DNA of 64,000 nucleotides from the NCBI RefSeq assembly GCF_003664255.1, contig NZ_RCCV01000001.1, positions 3,224,001 to 3,288,000 of the forward strand. Direction: 5' to 3'. The notes under the pieces were generated by a model, which did not search any database, was not told the origin of the DNA, and saw only the letters and a list, made by a program, of their open reading frames with translations. This DNA is from Micromonospora sp. M71_S20 (GTDB lineage Bacteria > Actinomycetota > Actinomycetes > Mycobacteriales > Micromonosporaceae). Below, one piece after another: positions 28,201-40,200 of the stretch. The position numbers and the translations under genes were made by a program. Positions within the stretch are counted from its first letter, which is position 1; each line of letters opens with the position of its first letter.

Positions 28201-31200
28201 ACCGGCCGGCTGTCGGCGTCGACACACCCCTGGCTGGCGGACCACGTGGTCGGCGGCGCGCTGGTGCTGCCGGGCACCGCCCTGGTCGAACTCGCGGTGC
28301 GCGCCGGCGACGAGGTCGGCGCCTCGCGGGTGCGGGAGCTGACCGTCGCCGCGCCGCTGGTGCTGCCGAGCTCGGGCGCGGTCCGCGTGCAGGTGCGCGT
28401 GGGCGCGGCCGACGGCTCCGGTGCCCGACCCGTGGCGGTGCACTCGCAGCCCGACGGCGACCCCGAGGACGCGTGGACGCGGCACGCCGACGGCCTGCTC
28501 GAGCAGGCCACCGACGAGCCGACGTTGGGCACCTGGCCGCCGAGCGGGGGCACCGAGGTGGACCTCGCCGGCTGGTATCCGGCGCTGGCGGAGCGCGGCC
28601 TGGCCTACGGGCCGGCGTTCCGGGGCCTGCGGCGGCTCTGGACCGCCGGCGACGAGGCGTACGCCGAGGTCGCCCTGCCGGACGAGGCGGCCGGCGACGC
28701 CGCCAGCTTCGCCGTGCACCCCGCGCTGCTGGACGCCGCGCTGCACCCCGTCGGGCTGCTGCTGAGCGAGCGGTCCGGCGGACCGCGCGTGCCGTTCGCG
28801 TTCGAGGGCGTGCAGGTGCACGCGTCCGGCGCCAGGGCGCTGCGCGTACGGCTGACCCGGTCGGGCTCGCGCGTCCAGCTGGTGGCCGGCGACGAGTCCG
28901 GCGCGCCGGTGGTGTCCGTCGAGTCGCTCGCCCTGCGGGAGATGACCGACGCCAGCGGCGCGGAGGCCGCGGAGCGGTCGCTGTTCGAGGTGACGTGGCA
29001 GCCCGAACCGGTCACCCCGGCGGGGGACGTCTCCGGCTGGGCGCTGCTCGGCGACGGTGACGCGCCGGCGGGCCTGACCACACCGGTTTTCCCGAGCGTC
29101 GACGAGCTGACCGCGGCGGTCGCGGCCGGGTCGGTCGAGGCGCCCCGCGCGCTGGTCCTCCCCGTGCCCGCCGGCACGCCGGAGGGCGACCTGCCCGACC
29201 TCGTCCGTACGGTCACCGCCCGGGTCCTGGCCGTGGTGCGGTCCTGGCTGGACAGCGCGGCCCTGGCCGACACGACGCTGGTGGTGCTGACCCGCGGCGC
29301 CGTGGTCGCCATCCCCGCCGACGCGGTGCGGGACCTGCCCGGCGCGGCGGTCTGGGGCCTGCTGCGCTCCGCCCAGTCCGAGCACCCGGGCCGGATCGTC
29401 CTCGCCGACGTCGACGGCGAACTCACCCCGGCCACCCTCGGCCTGCTGGCCGCCGTGGCCGACGACCCGACGCCCACCGGCGGGCAGGTGGCCGTACGCG
29501 GCGACGAGGTGCGCACCCCCCGCCTGGGCCGCTCCACCGGCCCGGCCGCCGACGAACTCGTCCCGCCGGCCGGTCTGTGGCAGGTCGGGGCGGTGAGCCC
29601 GGGCACCCTGGACGGCATCGGCATGGTGCCCGCCACGGCCGTCGCCCTGGACGCGGGCCAGGTGCGCATCGCCGTGCGCGCGGCCGGGGTCAACTTCCGG
29701 GACGTGCTGATCGGCCTGGGAATGTACCCGGACCCGACGGCCGTGATGGGCAGCGAGGGCGCGGGCGTCGTGGTCGAGGTCGGCCCCGGCGTGACCGACC
29801 TGGCCCCCGGCGACCGGGTGCTCGGCATGTTCGAGCCCGCCTTCGCCCCCGAGGTGATCGCCACCCGCGACCTCGTCGCGAAGATCCCCGCCGGCTGGTC
29901 CTTCGCGCAGGCCGCGTCGGTGCCGGTGGTCTTCCTGACCGCGTACTACGCGCTGCGTGACCTGGCCGGGTTGCGGGCGGGCGAGTCGGTGCTCATCCAC
30001 AACGGCGCGGGCGGCGTCGGCATGGCCGCCATCCAGCTCGCCCGGCACTGGGGCGCGACGGTGTTCGCCACCGCCAGCCCCGGCAAGTGGGGCGTGCTGC
30101 GGAGCCTGGGGGTGGCCGAGGAGCGCATCGCGTCGTCGCGGACCACCGAGTTCGAGCAGACCTTCGGCGCGGCCACCGGCGGCGCCGGGATGGACGTGGT
30201 GCTCGACGCCCTGGCCGGCGAGTTCGTCGACGCGTCGCTGCGGCTGCTGCCGCGCGGCGGCCGGTTCGTGGAGATGGGCAAGGCCGACGTACGCGACCCG
30301 GAGGCGGTCGCCACCCGGCACCCGGGCGTGACGTACCGCGCCTTCGACCTGAACGAGGCCGGCCACCGGCGCATCGGCGAGATGCTCGCCGAGGTCCTCG
30401 ACCTCTTCGCGCAGGGCGCGCTGCGCCCGCTGCCCGTACGGGCGTGGGACGTGCGTCAGGCCCGGCAGGCGCTGCGGCACATCAGCCAGGCCCGGCACAT
30501 CGGCAAGGTCGTGCTGCGGGTGCCCGCGCCCGCCGACCCGGACGGCACCGTACTGATCACCGGCGCGGGCGGCGCCCTCGCCGGCGTGTTCGCCCGGCAC
30601 CTCGTCGCCACCGGCCAGGCGCGGCACCTGCTGCTGGCCTCCCGCCGCGGCCCGGAGCAGTACCGGGACCTGGTCGAGGAGCTGACCCGGGCGGGCGCCC
30701 GGGTCACCGTCGGCACCGCAGACGTGGCCGACCCCGCGCAGGTGAGCCGGCTGCTGGAACTGGTGGAGCCGGCACACCCGCTGACCGCCGTCGTCCACAC
30801 CGCCGGGGTGATCGCCGACGCCACCATCGGCTCGCTCGACGCGCCGGCCCTGCACGCCGTGCTGACGCCGAAGGTGGACGCCGGCTGGGCCCTGCACGAG
30901 GCGACCCGGCACCTGGACCTGTCCGCGTTCGTGCTGTTCTCCTCCGTCGCGGCCACCCTCGGCTCCCCGGGACAGGGCAACTACGCCGCCGCCAACGCGT
31001 TCCTCGACGCCCTCGCCCGGCACCGCCGGCAGCAGGGGCTGCCCGCCACCAGCCTCGCCTGGGGACTGTGGGCCACCAGCAGCGCCATGACCGCCCACCT
31101 GGGCGGCACCGAACACCGCAAGGCGATCCGCGCCACCAGCGCCCCGCTGACCGACCAGCAGGGCGTCGCGCTCTTCGAGCTGGCGCGGCAACGCGGCAAC

Positions 31201-34200
31201 GCGCACCTCGTCCTGATGAACCTGCCGCCGGCGGCGTCGCGCTCGACCGGCCAGGCCGTGCCCAGCCTGCTGCGGGACGTGGTCCGGGTCAGCGGCCCGG
31301 CCCGGCGCGCGGTCGGCCGCGGCCCGGCGGACACCGCCTCGGTGCGGGACCGGCTGGCGATGCTCAGCCCGGCGGAGCGGCGCGGGCACCTGCTCGACCT
31401 GGTGGCCGGCAGCGTGGCGGCAGTGCTCGGGCACCGCTCGGCGGAGAGCGTCGACGCCCAGCGCGCCTTCAAGGAACTGGGCTTCGACTCGCTCACCTCC
31501 GTGGAGCTGCGCAACCGGCTCTCCGCCGCGACCGGATTGCGGCTGCCGGCGACCGTGGCGTTCGACTACCCCACCCCGGTGGTGCTCGCCGAGTTCCTCG
31601 ACGAGGAACTCGGTGGCGCGGCGGCCGTGGACCGGCCCGCCGCGGTGGGCACCGCCGCCGCCCTCGACGAGCCGATCGCCATCATCGGCATGGCCTGCCG
31701 GTTCCCCGGCGACGTGCAGACGCCCGAGCAGCTCTGGGACGTGGTCACCAACTGCGCCGACGTCATCTCGCCGTTCCCCACCGACCGGGGCTGGAACCTC
31801 GACGACCTGCGGGCCGGCGGCGAGGACGCCGTACCGCGCCAGGGCGGCTTCCTGCACGACGCCGCACAGTTCGACGCCGCCTTCTTCGGGATCTCCCCCC
31901 GGGAGGCCCTCGCCATGGACCCGCAGCAGCGGCTGCTGCTGGAGACGTCCTGGGAGGCCTTCGAGCGGGCCGGGATCGACCCCCACGCGGCGCGGGGCAG
32001 CAGCACCGGCGTCTACGTCGGACTCATCTACCACGACTACGCCTCCCAGGCCGCCGGCACCGACGACGAACTGGGCGGCCACGTCGGCAACGGCAGCGCC
32101 GGCAGCGTCGCCTCGGGCCGGATCTCGTACCTGTTCGGCCTGGAGGGCCCCGCGGTCACCGTCGACACCGCCTGCTCGTCGTCGCTGGTGGCGCTGCACC
32201 TGGCCACCCAGGCGCTGCGGCAGGACGAGTGCCGGCTCGCGCTGGCCGGCGGGGTGAGCGTCATGTCCACCCCCGGCATGCTCACCGAGTTCTCCCGGCA
32301 ACGCGGCCTGTCGCCCGACGGGCGGTGCAAGGCGTTCGGCGCGGGCGCCGACGGCACCGGCTTCGCCGAGGGCGTCGGCATGCTCCTGCTGGAGCGCCTC
32401 TCCGACGCGCAGCGCAACGGTCACCGCGTCCTCGCCGTCGTCCGCGGCAGCGCGGTGAACCAGGACGGCGCCAGCAGCGGCCTGACCGCGCCGAACGGCC
32501 CCGCCCAGCAGCGGGTGATCCGGCAGGCGCTCGCCAACGCCCGGCTTGCCACGACCGACGTGGACGCCGTCGAGGCGCACGGCACCGGCACCGCCCTCGG
32601 CGACCCGATCGAGGCGCAGGCGCTGCTGGCCACGTACGGGCAGGGCCGGCCGCAGGACCGGCCGCTGTGGCTGGGGTCGGTCAAGTCCAACATCGGCCAC
32701 GCCCAGGCGGCGGCCGGCGTCGCCGGCGTGATCAAGATGGTGCTGGCGATGCGGCACGGAGTGCTGCCGCCGACCCTGCACGCCGAGAAGCCGTCCCCGC
32801 ACATCGACTGGACGACGGGGTCGGTCGCCCTGCTCACCGAGGCGCGGCCGTGGCCGGCTCAGGACCGGCCCCGCCGCGCGGCGGTGTCGTCGTTCGGCAT
32901 CAGCGGCACCAACGCGCACACCATCATCGAGCAGGCCCCGGAGTCCGCCCCGGCGCAGCCGGTACCGCCCGCCACGGGCGTCCCGGGCGACCTCGTCGCC
33001 TGCGTCCTCTCGGCCCGCGACGACGCCGCCCTGCGCGATCAGGCGCGCCGGCTGCGGACCCTGGTCGACGCCGAGCCGGAGCTGACCGTCGCCGACGTCG
33101 GCCGGGCGCTCGCCACCGGCCGGACCGCCTTCGAGCACCGCGCGGTGCTGCTGCCCGGCGACCGCGCCGGACTGCTCGCCGCCCTCGGCGCGCTGGCCGA
33201 CGACGAGCCCTCGGCCGCCGTCGTGCGGGGGGTCGCCCGGAGCGGCCGGACCGCCGTCCTCTTCTCCGGTCAGGGCGCGCAGCGTGCCGGCATGGGCCGG
33301 GAGCTGTACGCGGCCTTCCCGGTGTTCGCCGCCGCCCTGGACGAGGTGTGCGCGCAGCTCGACCCGCTGCTGCCGCGCCCGCTGCGGGAGGTGCTGTTCG
33401 CACCCGAGGGCTCCGCCGAGGCGGAGCTGCTGGACCAGACCGCGTTCACCCAGGCCGGGCTGTTCGCCGTCGAGGTGGCGCTGTTCCGGCTGGTGGAGTC
33501 GCTCGGCGTCGTGCCGGACCTGGTGGCCGGGCACTCCATCGGCGAGATCGCGGCGGCGCACGTCGCCGGCCTGTTCCGCCTGACCGACGCGTGCGCGCTG
33601 GTCGCGGCGCGCGGCCGGCTCATGCAGGCGCTGCCGACCGGCGGCGGCATGCTGGCCGTGGCCGCCGCGGAGGACGCGGTGGCCGAGTCGATCGCGGGCC
33701 TGACCGACCGAGTCGGCGTCGCGGCGGTGAACGCCCCGACCGCCGTGGTGGTCTCCGGTGCCGTCGAGGCCCTCGACGAGGTCGAGCGGGTCTGGCGGGA
33801 CCGGGGTGTGCGCACCCGCCGGCTGACCGTCAGCCACGCGTTCCACAGCCCGCTGATGGAGCCGATGCTCGACGAGTTCCGGCAGGTGCTCGACGGGCTG
33901 ACCTTCCACTGGCCCGTCCTGCCGATCGTGTCGAACCTGACCGGGCAGGTCGCCGACCCCGACGAGATCGGCACCCCCGACTACTGGGTGCGGCACGTCC
34001 GGGAGACGGTCCGGTTCGCCGACGGCGTCGCGAGCCTGCGCGAGCGCAACGTCCGTACGTTCCTCGAACTGGGCCCCGACGCGGTGCTCGCCGGCATGGT
34101 GGGCGCCTGCCTGCCGGACGAGGGCGCCGCGCCGTCGGCGGCGGTCGTGGCGACGCTGCGTCCCGGCCGGCCCGAACCGACGTCGCTGGTCCACGCGCTG

Positions 34201-37200
34201 GCGGAGCTGCACGCGCACGGCGTGCCGGTCACCTGGACCGCCCTCCTGCCGGGTGCGACCCGCCCGGTCGACCTGCCGACGTACCCGTTCCAGCGGCAGC
34301 GCTTCTGGCCGGCCGTGGGCCGGCTGCGGGCCGGCGACGTCAGCGGCGCCGGCCTCGGCGTGGCGGAGCACGGGCTGCTCGGCGCGGCGGTGGACCTGGC
34401 CGGCGACGACGAGGTCGTGCTGACCGGCCGGATCTCCCTGACCACCCACCCCTGGCTGGCCGACCACGTGGTCTCCGGCGTGACGCTGGTTCCGGGTACG
34501 GCGCTGGTGGAGCTGGCCGTGCGCGCCGGCGACGAGGTGGACCTGCCCCGGCTGCGTGACCTGACGGTGCTCGTGCCGCTGGTGCTCCCCGAATCCGGCG
34601 CCGTACGGATCCAGGTGCGGGTGTCCGCGTCGGAGTCGCCGCAGCGGCCCGTCGCCGTCTACTCCCGCCCCGACGACGACCCCGAGGCGGGCTGGACCCG
34701 GCACGCGGAGGGCGTGCTCGAACCGGCGACGGCCGACCAGCCGCGGACGACCGCCTGGCCGCCGGCCGGCGCCGCCGAGGTGGACCTGACCGGCTGGTAC
34801 CCGGCGCTGCTCGGGCACGGCCTGGCGTACGGGCCGGTGTTCCAGGGGCTGCGTCGGGTGTGGACCGGCGGTGACGACGTGTACGCCGAGGTGGTGCTGC
34901 CGGAGGAGGCGGCGGCGGAGGCGGCGCGCTTCGGCGTGCATCCGGCGTTGCTGGACGCGGCCCTGCACCCGATCGGGCTGCTGCCGGGCTCGGAGGAGTC
35001 GGGCGGGCCGCGGGTGCCGTTCGCGTTCGAGGGTGTGCAGGTGCACGCCTCGGGGGCGGGGCTGCTGCGGGTGCGACTGACCCGCAACGGTTCGGCGGTG
35101 CGGCTGACCGCGTACGACGAGGCGGGCGCGCCGGTGGTGTCGGTGGACTCCCTCGTTCTGCGCGAGCTGACCGGCGTGGCCGCCGCGAGCGCGGCGTCCC
35201 GCTCCCTGTTCGAGGTGGTCTGGCAGGCCGAGGAGGCCGAACCGGCCGACGACGCGTCGGGCTGGGCGGTGCTGGGCGGGCCGGCCCTGCCGGGCGTGCC
35301 CGGCGGCCCCTCCGCCGAGACGATCAGGCAGCTGCGAGCCGCGATCGACGCCGGCATCACGCCGCCGCGCCTGCTGCTGTTCACGCCGGCGGCGTCGAGC
35401 GCCGACGACGCCGACCCGGCGCGGGCCGTACGCGCGGTGACCGCCGACGTGCTGGGCCTGGTGCGGGCCTGGCTGGCCGTCGACGCGCTGGCGGACTCGA
35501 AGCTCGTGGTGGTGACCCGGGGCGCGGTGGCCGTCCGCGACGAGGACCGGGTGACCGACCTGGCGGCGGCGGCCGTGTGGGGCCTGCTGCGCTCCGCGCA
35601 GTCCGAGCACCCGGGCCGCATCGTCCTGGCCGACGTCGACGACGCGATCAACCCCGGCGTGCTCGGCATCCTGGCCCGGTTCGCCGCCGACCCGGCCGGC
35701 GGCCAGCTGGTCGTCCGCTCCGGCGCGGTGTTCGTGCCGCGTCTGGTGCGCGCGGTCGCCCCGGCGCCGGCGGACGGCGCCGTGGTGGGCGACGGCACGG
35801 TGCTGGTGACCGGCGGTACGGGCGCGCTGGGCGCGTTGGTGGCGGAGCACCTGGTGTCGGCGCATCGGGTGCGGTCGCTGGTGCTGGTGTCGAGGCGTGG
35901 CCCGGAGGCCGCCGGTGCGGGCGAGTTGTCGCAGCGGCTGTCCGCGCTGGGTGCTGCCGTTCGGGTGGTGGCGTGTGACGTGACGGACCGGGACCAGGTG
36001 TTCGGGCTGGTCGACGAGGTCGCTGCCGAGGGCAGGCTGGCGGGTGTGGTGCACACCGCCGGTGTGTTGGACGACGGCGTGATCGAGCGGGTCACCGACG
36101 AGCGTCTGGCGGGGGTGTTGGCGCCGAAGGTGTCGGCGGGTTGGCTGCTGCACGAGGCGACCGCGTCGCTGGATCTGGATCTGTTCGTGGTGTTCTCGTC
36201 GGTGGCGGGGGTGTTGGGTTCGCCGGGTCAGTCGGCGTACGCGGCGGGCAACGCGTTCCTGGACGGGTTGGCGGTGTACCGGCGGCAGCTGGGGTTGCCG
36301 GCGGTCAGCCTGGCGTGGGGCATGTGGGACACCGCCGGCATGGCCGCCTCGATCGGCGGCAACGACCGGGCCCGGACCGCGCGCGCCGGACTCCGGCCGA
36401 TGAACGCCCGCACCGGGCTGGAGCTGTTCGACGCCGCGGTGGGGGCCGAGCGGGCGGTGCTGGTGCCGGCCGTGATCGACGTACCCGCGCTGCGGGCGGC
36501 GGCCTCCGGCGCGGTCGTACCGCCGATGCTGCGCAACCTGGTCGACGTGGCGACGACCCGCCGCCGCGCCGGGCAGGGCGCCGGCGGCTGGGCCGACCGG
36601 CTCGCCGGCCTCGGCGCCGAGGACGGCCTCGCGCAGGTGGACCAGCTGGTCCGCGGCCTGGTCGCGCAGGTGCTCGGGCACGGCGGCGCGGAGGCGGTGC
36701 CGGCGGACCGGGCGTTCAAGGACCTGGGCTTCGACTCGCTGACCGCCGTCGAGCTGCGCAACCGGGTGAACGGCGCGACCGGCCTGCGCCTCACCTCGAC
36801 CCTGGTGTTCGACTATCCGTCCCCGCAGGCCCTGGCGGCCCACGTGTACGCGGAACTCGCCGGCACCCGGCCCGGCGTCGTCGTCGCCGACGACGAGTCG
36901 ACGGCCGGCGACGCCGACGAGGCGATCGCGATCGTCGGCATGGCCTGCCGCTACCCGGGCGGCGTGGAGTCTCCCGACGAGCTGTGGAGGCTGGTCAGCA
37001 CCGGCGGGGAGGGCATCGGGGAGTTCCCGGCCGACCGGGGCTGGGACCTGGAGTCGCTGTACGACCCGGATCCCGACCACGCCGGCACCTCGTACACCCG
37101 GCACGGTGGCTTCCTGTACGGGGCGGCGGAGTTCGACCCCGGCTTCTTCGGGATTTCGCCGCGCGAGGCCCTGGCGATGGACCCGCAGCACCGCCTGCTG

Positions 37201-40200
37201 CTGGAGGCGTCGTGGGAGACGTTCGAGTCGGCGGGCCTGGACCCGACGGGTCTGCGGGGCAGCCGGACCGGTGTGTTCGCGGGCGTCATCTACCACGACT
37301 ACTCGACGCGACTCATGGAGACGCCCGAGGTCGAGGGCTACATCGGCACCGGCAACTCGGGCAGCGTGCTGTCGGGCCGGGTGGCGTACACCTTCGGCCT
37401 CGAAGGACCGGCGGTGACCGTCGACACGGCGTGCTCGTCGTCGCTGGTGGCGCTGCACCTCGCCGTGCAGGCGTTGCGCAGCGGTGAGTGCGACCTCGCG
37501 CTGGCCGGTGGTGTGACGGTGATGGCGACGCCGGGCACCTTCGTGGAGTTCTCGCGGCAGCGGGGCCTGTCGGCCGACGGCCGGTGCCGGTCGTTCGCCG
37601 CCTCCGCCGACGGCACCGGCTGGTCCGAGGGCGTCGGCGTGCTGCTGGTGCAGCGCCTGTCCGACGCGCGGCGCGAGGGCCGGCGCATCCTGGCGGTGGT
37701 ACGCGGCAGCGCCGTGAACCAGGACGGCGCGTCGAACGGGCTGACCGCCCCGAACGGACCCTCGCAGCAGCGCGTGATCCGCCAGGCCCTCGCGTCGGCG
37801 CGGCTGTCGACGTCCGACGTGGACGTGGTCGAGGCGCACGGCACGGGAACGACGCTGGGCGACCCGATCGAGGCGCAGGCCGTGCTGGCCACCTACGGGC
37901 AGGACCGGCAGGGCCGGGAGCCGCTGTGGCTCGGCTCCATCAAGTCGAACATCGGCCATGCCCAGGCGGCGGCCGGCGTGGCGGGTGTGATCAAGATGGT
38001 GATGGCGATGCGGCACGGTCTCGTCCCGCCGACCCTGCACGTCGACGAGCCGTCGCCCCACATCGACTGGGCCTCCGGGGCGGTGGCCCTCGCGACCGAG
38101 CCCACCCCGTGGCCGGCGGTGGACCGGCCGCGCCGGGCGGCGGTGTCGTCGTTCGGCATCTCCGGCACCAACGCGCACGTGATCATCGAGCAGCCGCCCG
38201 CCGAGGTGGTCGAGGGCGAGATCGTCGCCGACGCTGTGCCTCCGGTGGAGCCGGTGCTGCTGTCCGCCCGCGACGCGGCCGGGCTGTCGGCGCAGGCCGC
38301 CCGGTGGGCGCGCTGGCTGTCGGCGGACGGGCAGCTGCGCGCGGTGGACGTGGCGTGGTCGTCGGTGGTGTCGCGGTCGGCGTTGGAGTACCGGGCGGTC
38401 GTGTCCGGTGCGAGCCGCGACGAGCTGCTGGCGGGCCTCACGGCGGTGGCGGCGGGCGAGCCCTCCGGGGCCGTCGTGACCGGTTCCGCCGCCGCGCGCG
38501 GCCAGCTCGCGCTGTTGTTCTCGGGTCAGGGTGCGCAGCGTGCCGGGATGGGTCGGGAGCTGTACGGGGAGTTCCCGGTGTTCGCCGCCGCGCTGGACGA
38601 GGTGTGCGCGCACCTGGACCCGCTGCTGCCGCGTCCGTTGCGGGAGGTGCTGTTCGCGTCGGCGGGCTCCCCGGAGGCCGGTCTGTTGGATCAGACCGTG
38701 TTCACCCAGGCGGGCCTGTTCGCGCTCGAGGTGGCGCTGTTCCGTCTGGTGGAGTCGTTCGGGATCGTCCCCGACCTGCTGGCCGGTCACTCGATCGGTG
38801 AGGTCACGGCCGCGCATGTCGCGGGCGTGTTGTCGCTGGCCGACGCGTGTCAGCTCGTGGCGGCGCGGGGCCGGCTGATGCAGGCGCTGCCGGCCGGCGG
38901 CGGCATGCTGGCCGTGGCAGCCGACGAGGCCGCAGTAGCCGAGTCGATCGCCGGGCTGGGTGACCGGGTCGGCATCGCGGCGGTCAACGGGCCGACCTCG
39001 GTGGTCGTGTCCGGCGCCGTCGACGCGCTGGACGAGGTGGAGCGGGTCTGGCGGGACCGTGGCACGCGCACCCGCCGGCTCACCGTCAGTCACGCGTTCC
39101 ACAGCCCGTTGATGGAGCCGATGCTGGCGGAGTTCGGCGCGGTCCTGGACGGGTTGACGTTCGCGGAGCCGTTGCTGCCGGTCGTGTCGAACGTGACCGG
39201 AGCCCCGGCCGGCGACGAGATCCGTACGGCCGAGTACTGGGTGCGGCACGTGCGCGAGGCCGTCCGTTACGCCGACGGGATCACCGCGCTGCGGGCCGCT
39301 GGGGTGGACACCTTCCTGGAGGTCGGCCCGCAGAGCGTGTTGACCGCGATGGCGGCCGACGTGCTGCCCGGCGACGACGGCGTGCTGGCCGTCGCCGCGC
39401 AGCGCAGGGACCGGCCCGAGGCGCAGGCGCTGCTGCACGCCCTGGCGGAGCTGCACGTGCACGGCGTTGCCGTGACCTGGCAGCCGTGGTTCGCCGACAC
39501 CGGCGCGCGGCGGGTGGACCTGCCCACGTACGCCTTCCACCGGGAGCGGTACTGGCCCGAGCCGGCGGGCCGGCGGCGACAGACGGCGACCCACGGCGGC
39601 GACGCCGACTTCTGGACCGCCGTCGAACGTGGCGACCTGAGCGCCCTCGCCGCGCAGTTCGGCGACGACGGCGCGGCCCTGGACGCCCTCACCCCGGCCC
39701 TGCCGGTCCTGTCGACCTGGCACCGGGCGCGTACGCAGCGGGCGGTCGTGGACGCGTGGTCGTACCGGGTCGGGTGGAAGCGGACCGACATCACCGCCGA
39801 ACCGGCGCGGCCCGGCGCGTGGCTGCTCGTGACGGCGCAGGACGACCTGGCGGACGGCACCCGGGCGGAGGCGGTCACCAAGGCACTCGCCGAGGTCGGC
39901 GCCGACGTGGTCCGGCTGACCGTGGACCCGGTCGGCACCGACCGGGCGGAACTCGCCCGCCGGCTGGCCGACGCGCTGGCCGACGGGCCCGTCACCGGCG
40001 TGCTGTCGCTGCTCGGCCTCCGCGACCAGCCGCACCCCGCCCACCCGGCCGTACCGGTCGGGACGGCCGCCACGCTGCTGCTGCTCCAGGCCCTGCACGA
40101 CACCGGGGCGACGACCCGGCTGTGGTGCCTGACCCAGGGCGCGGTCAGCACCGGCGACGGGGACGCGGTGCACGGCGTCGCCCAGAGCGGGCTCTGGGGC

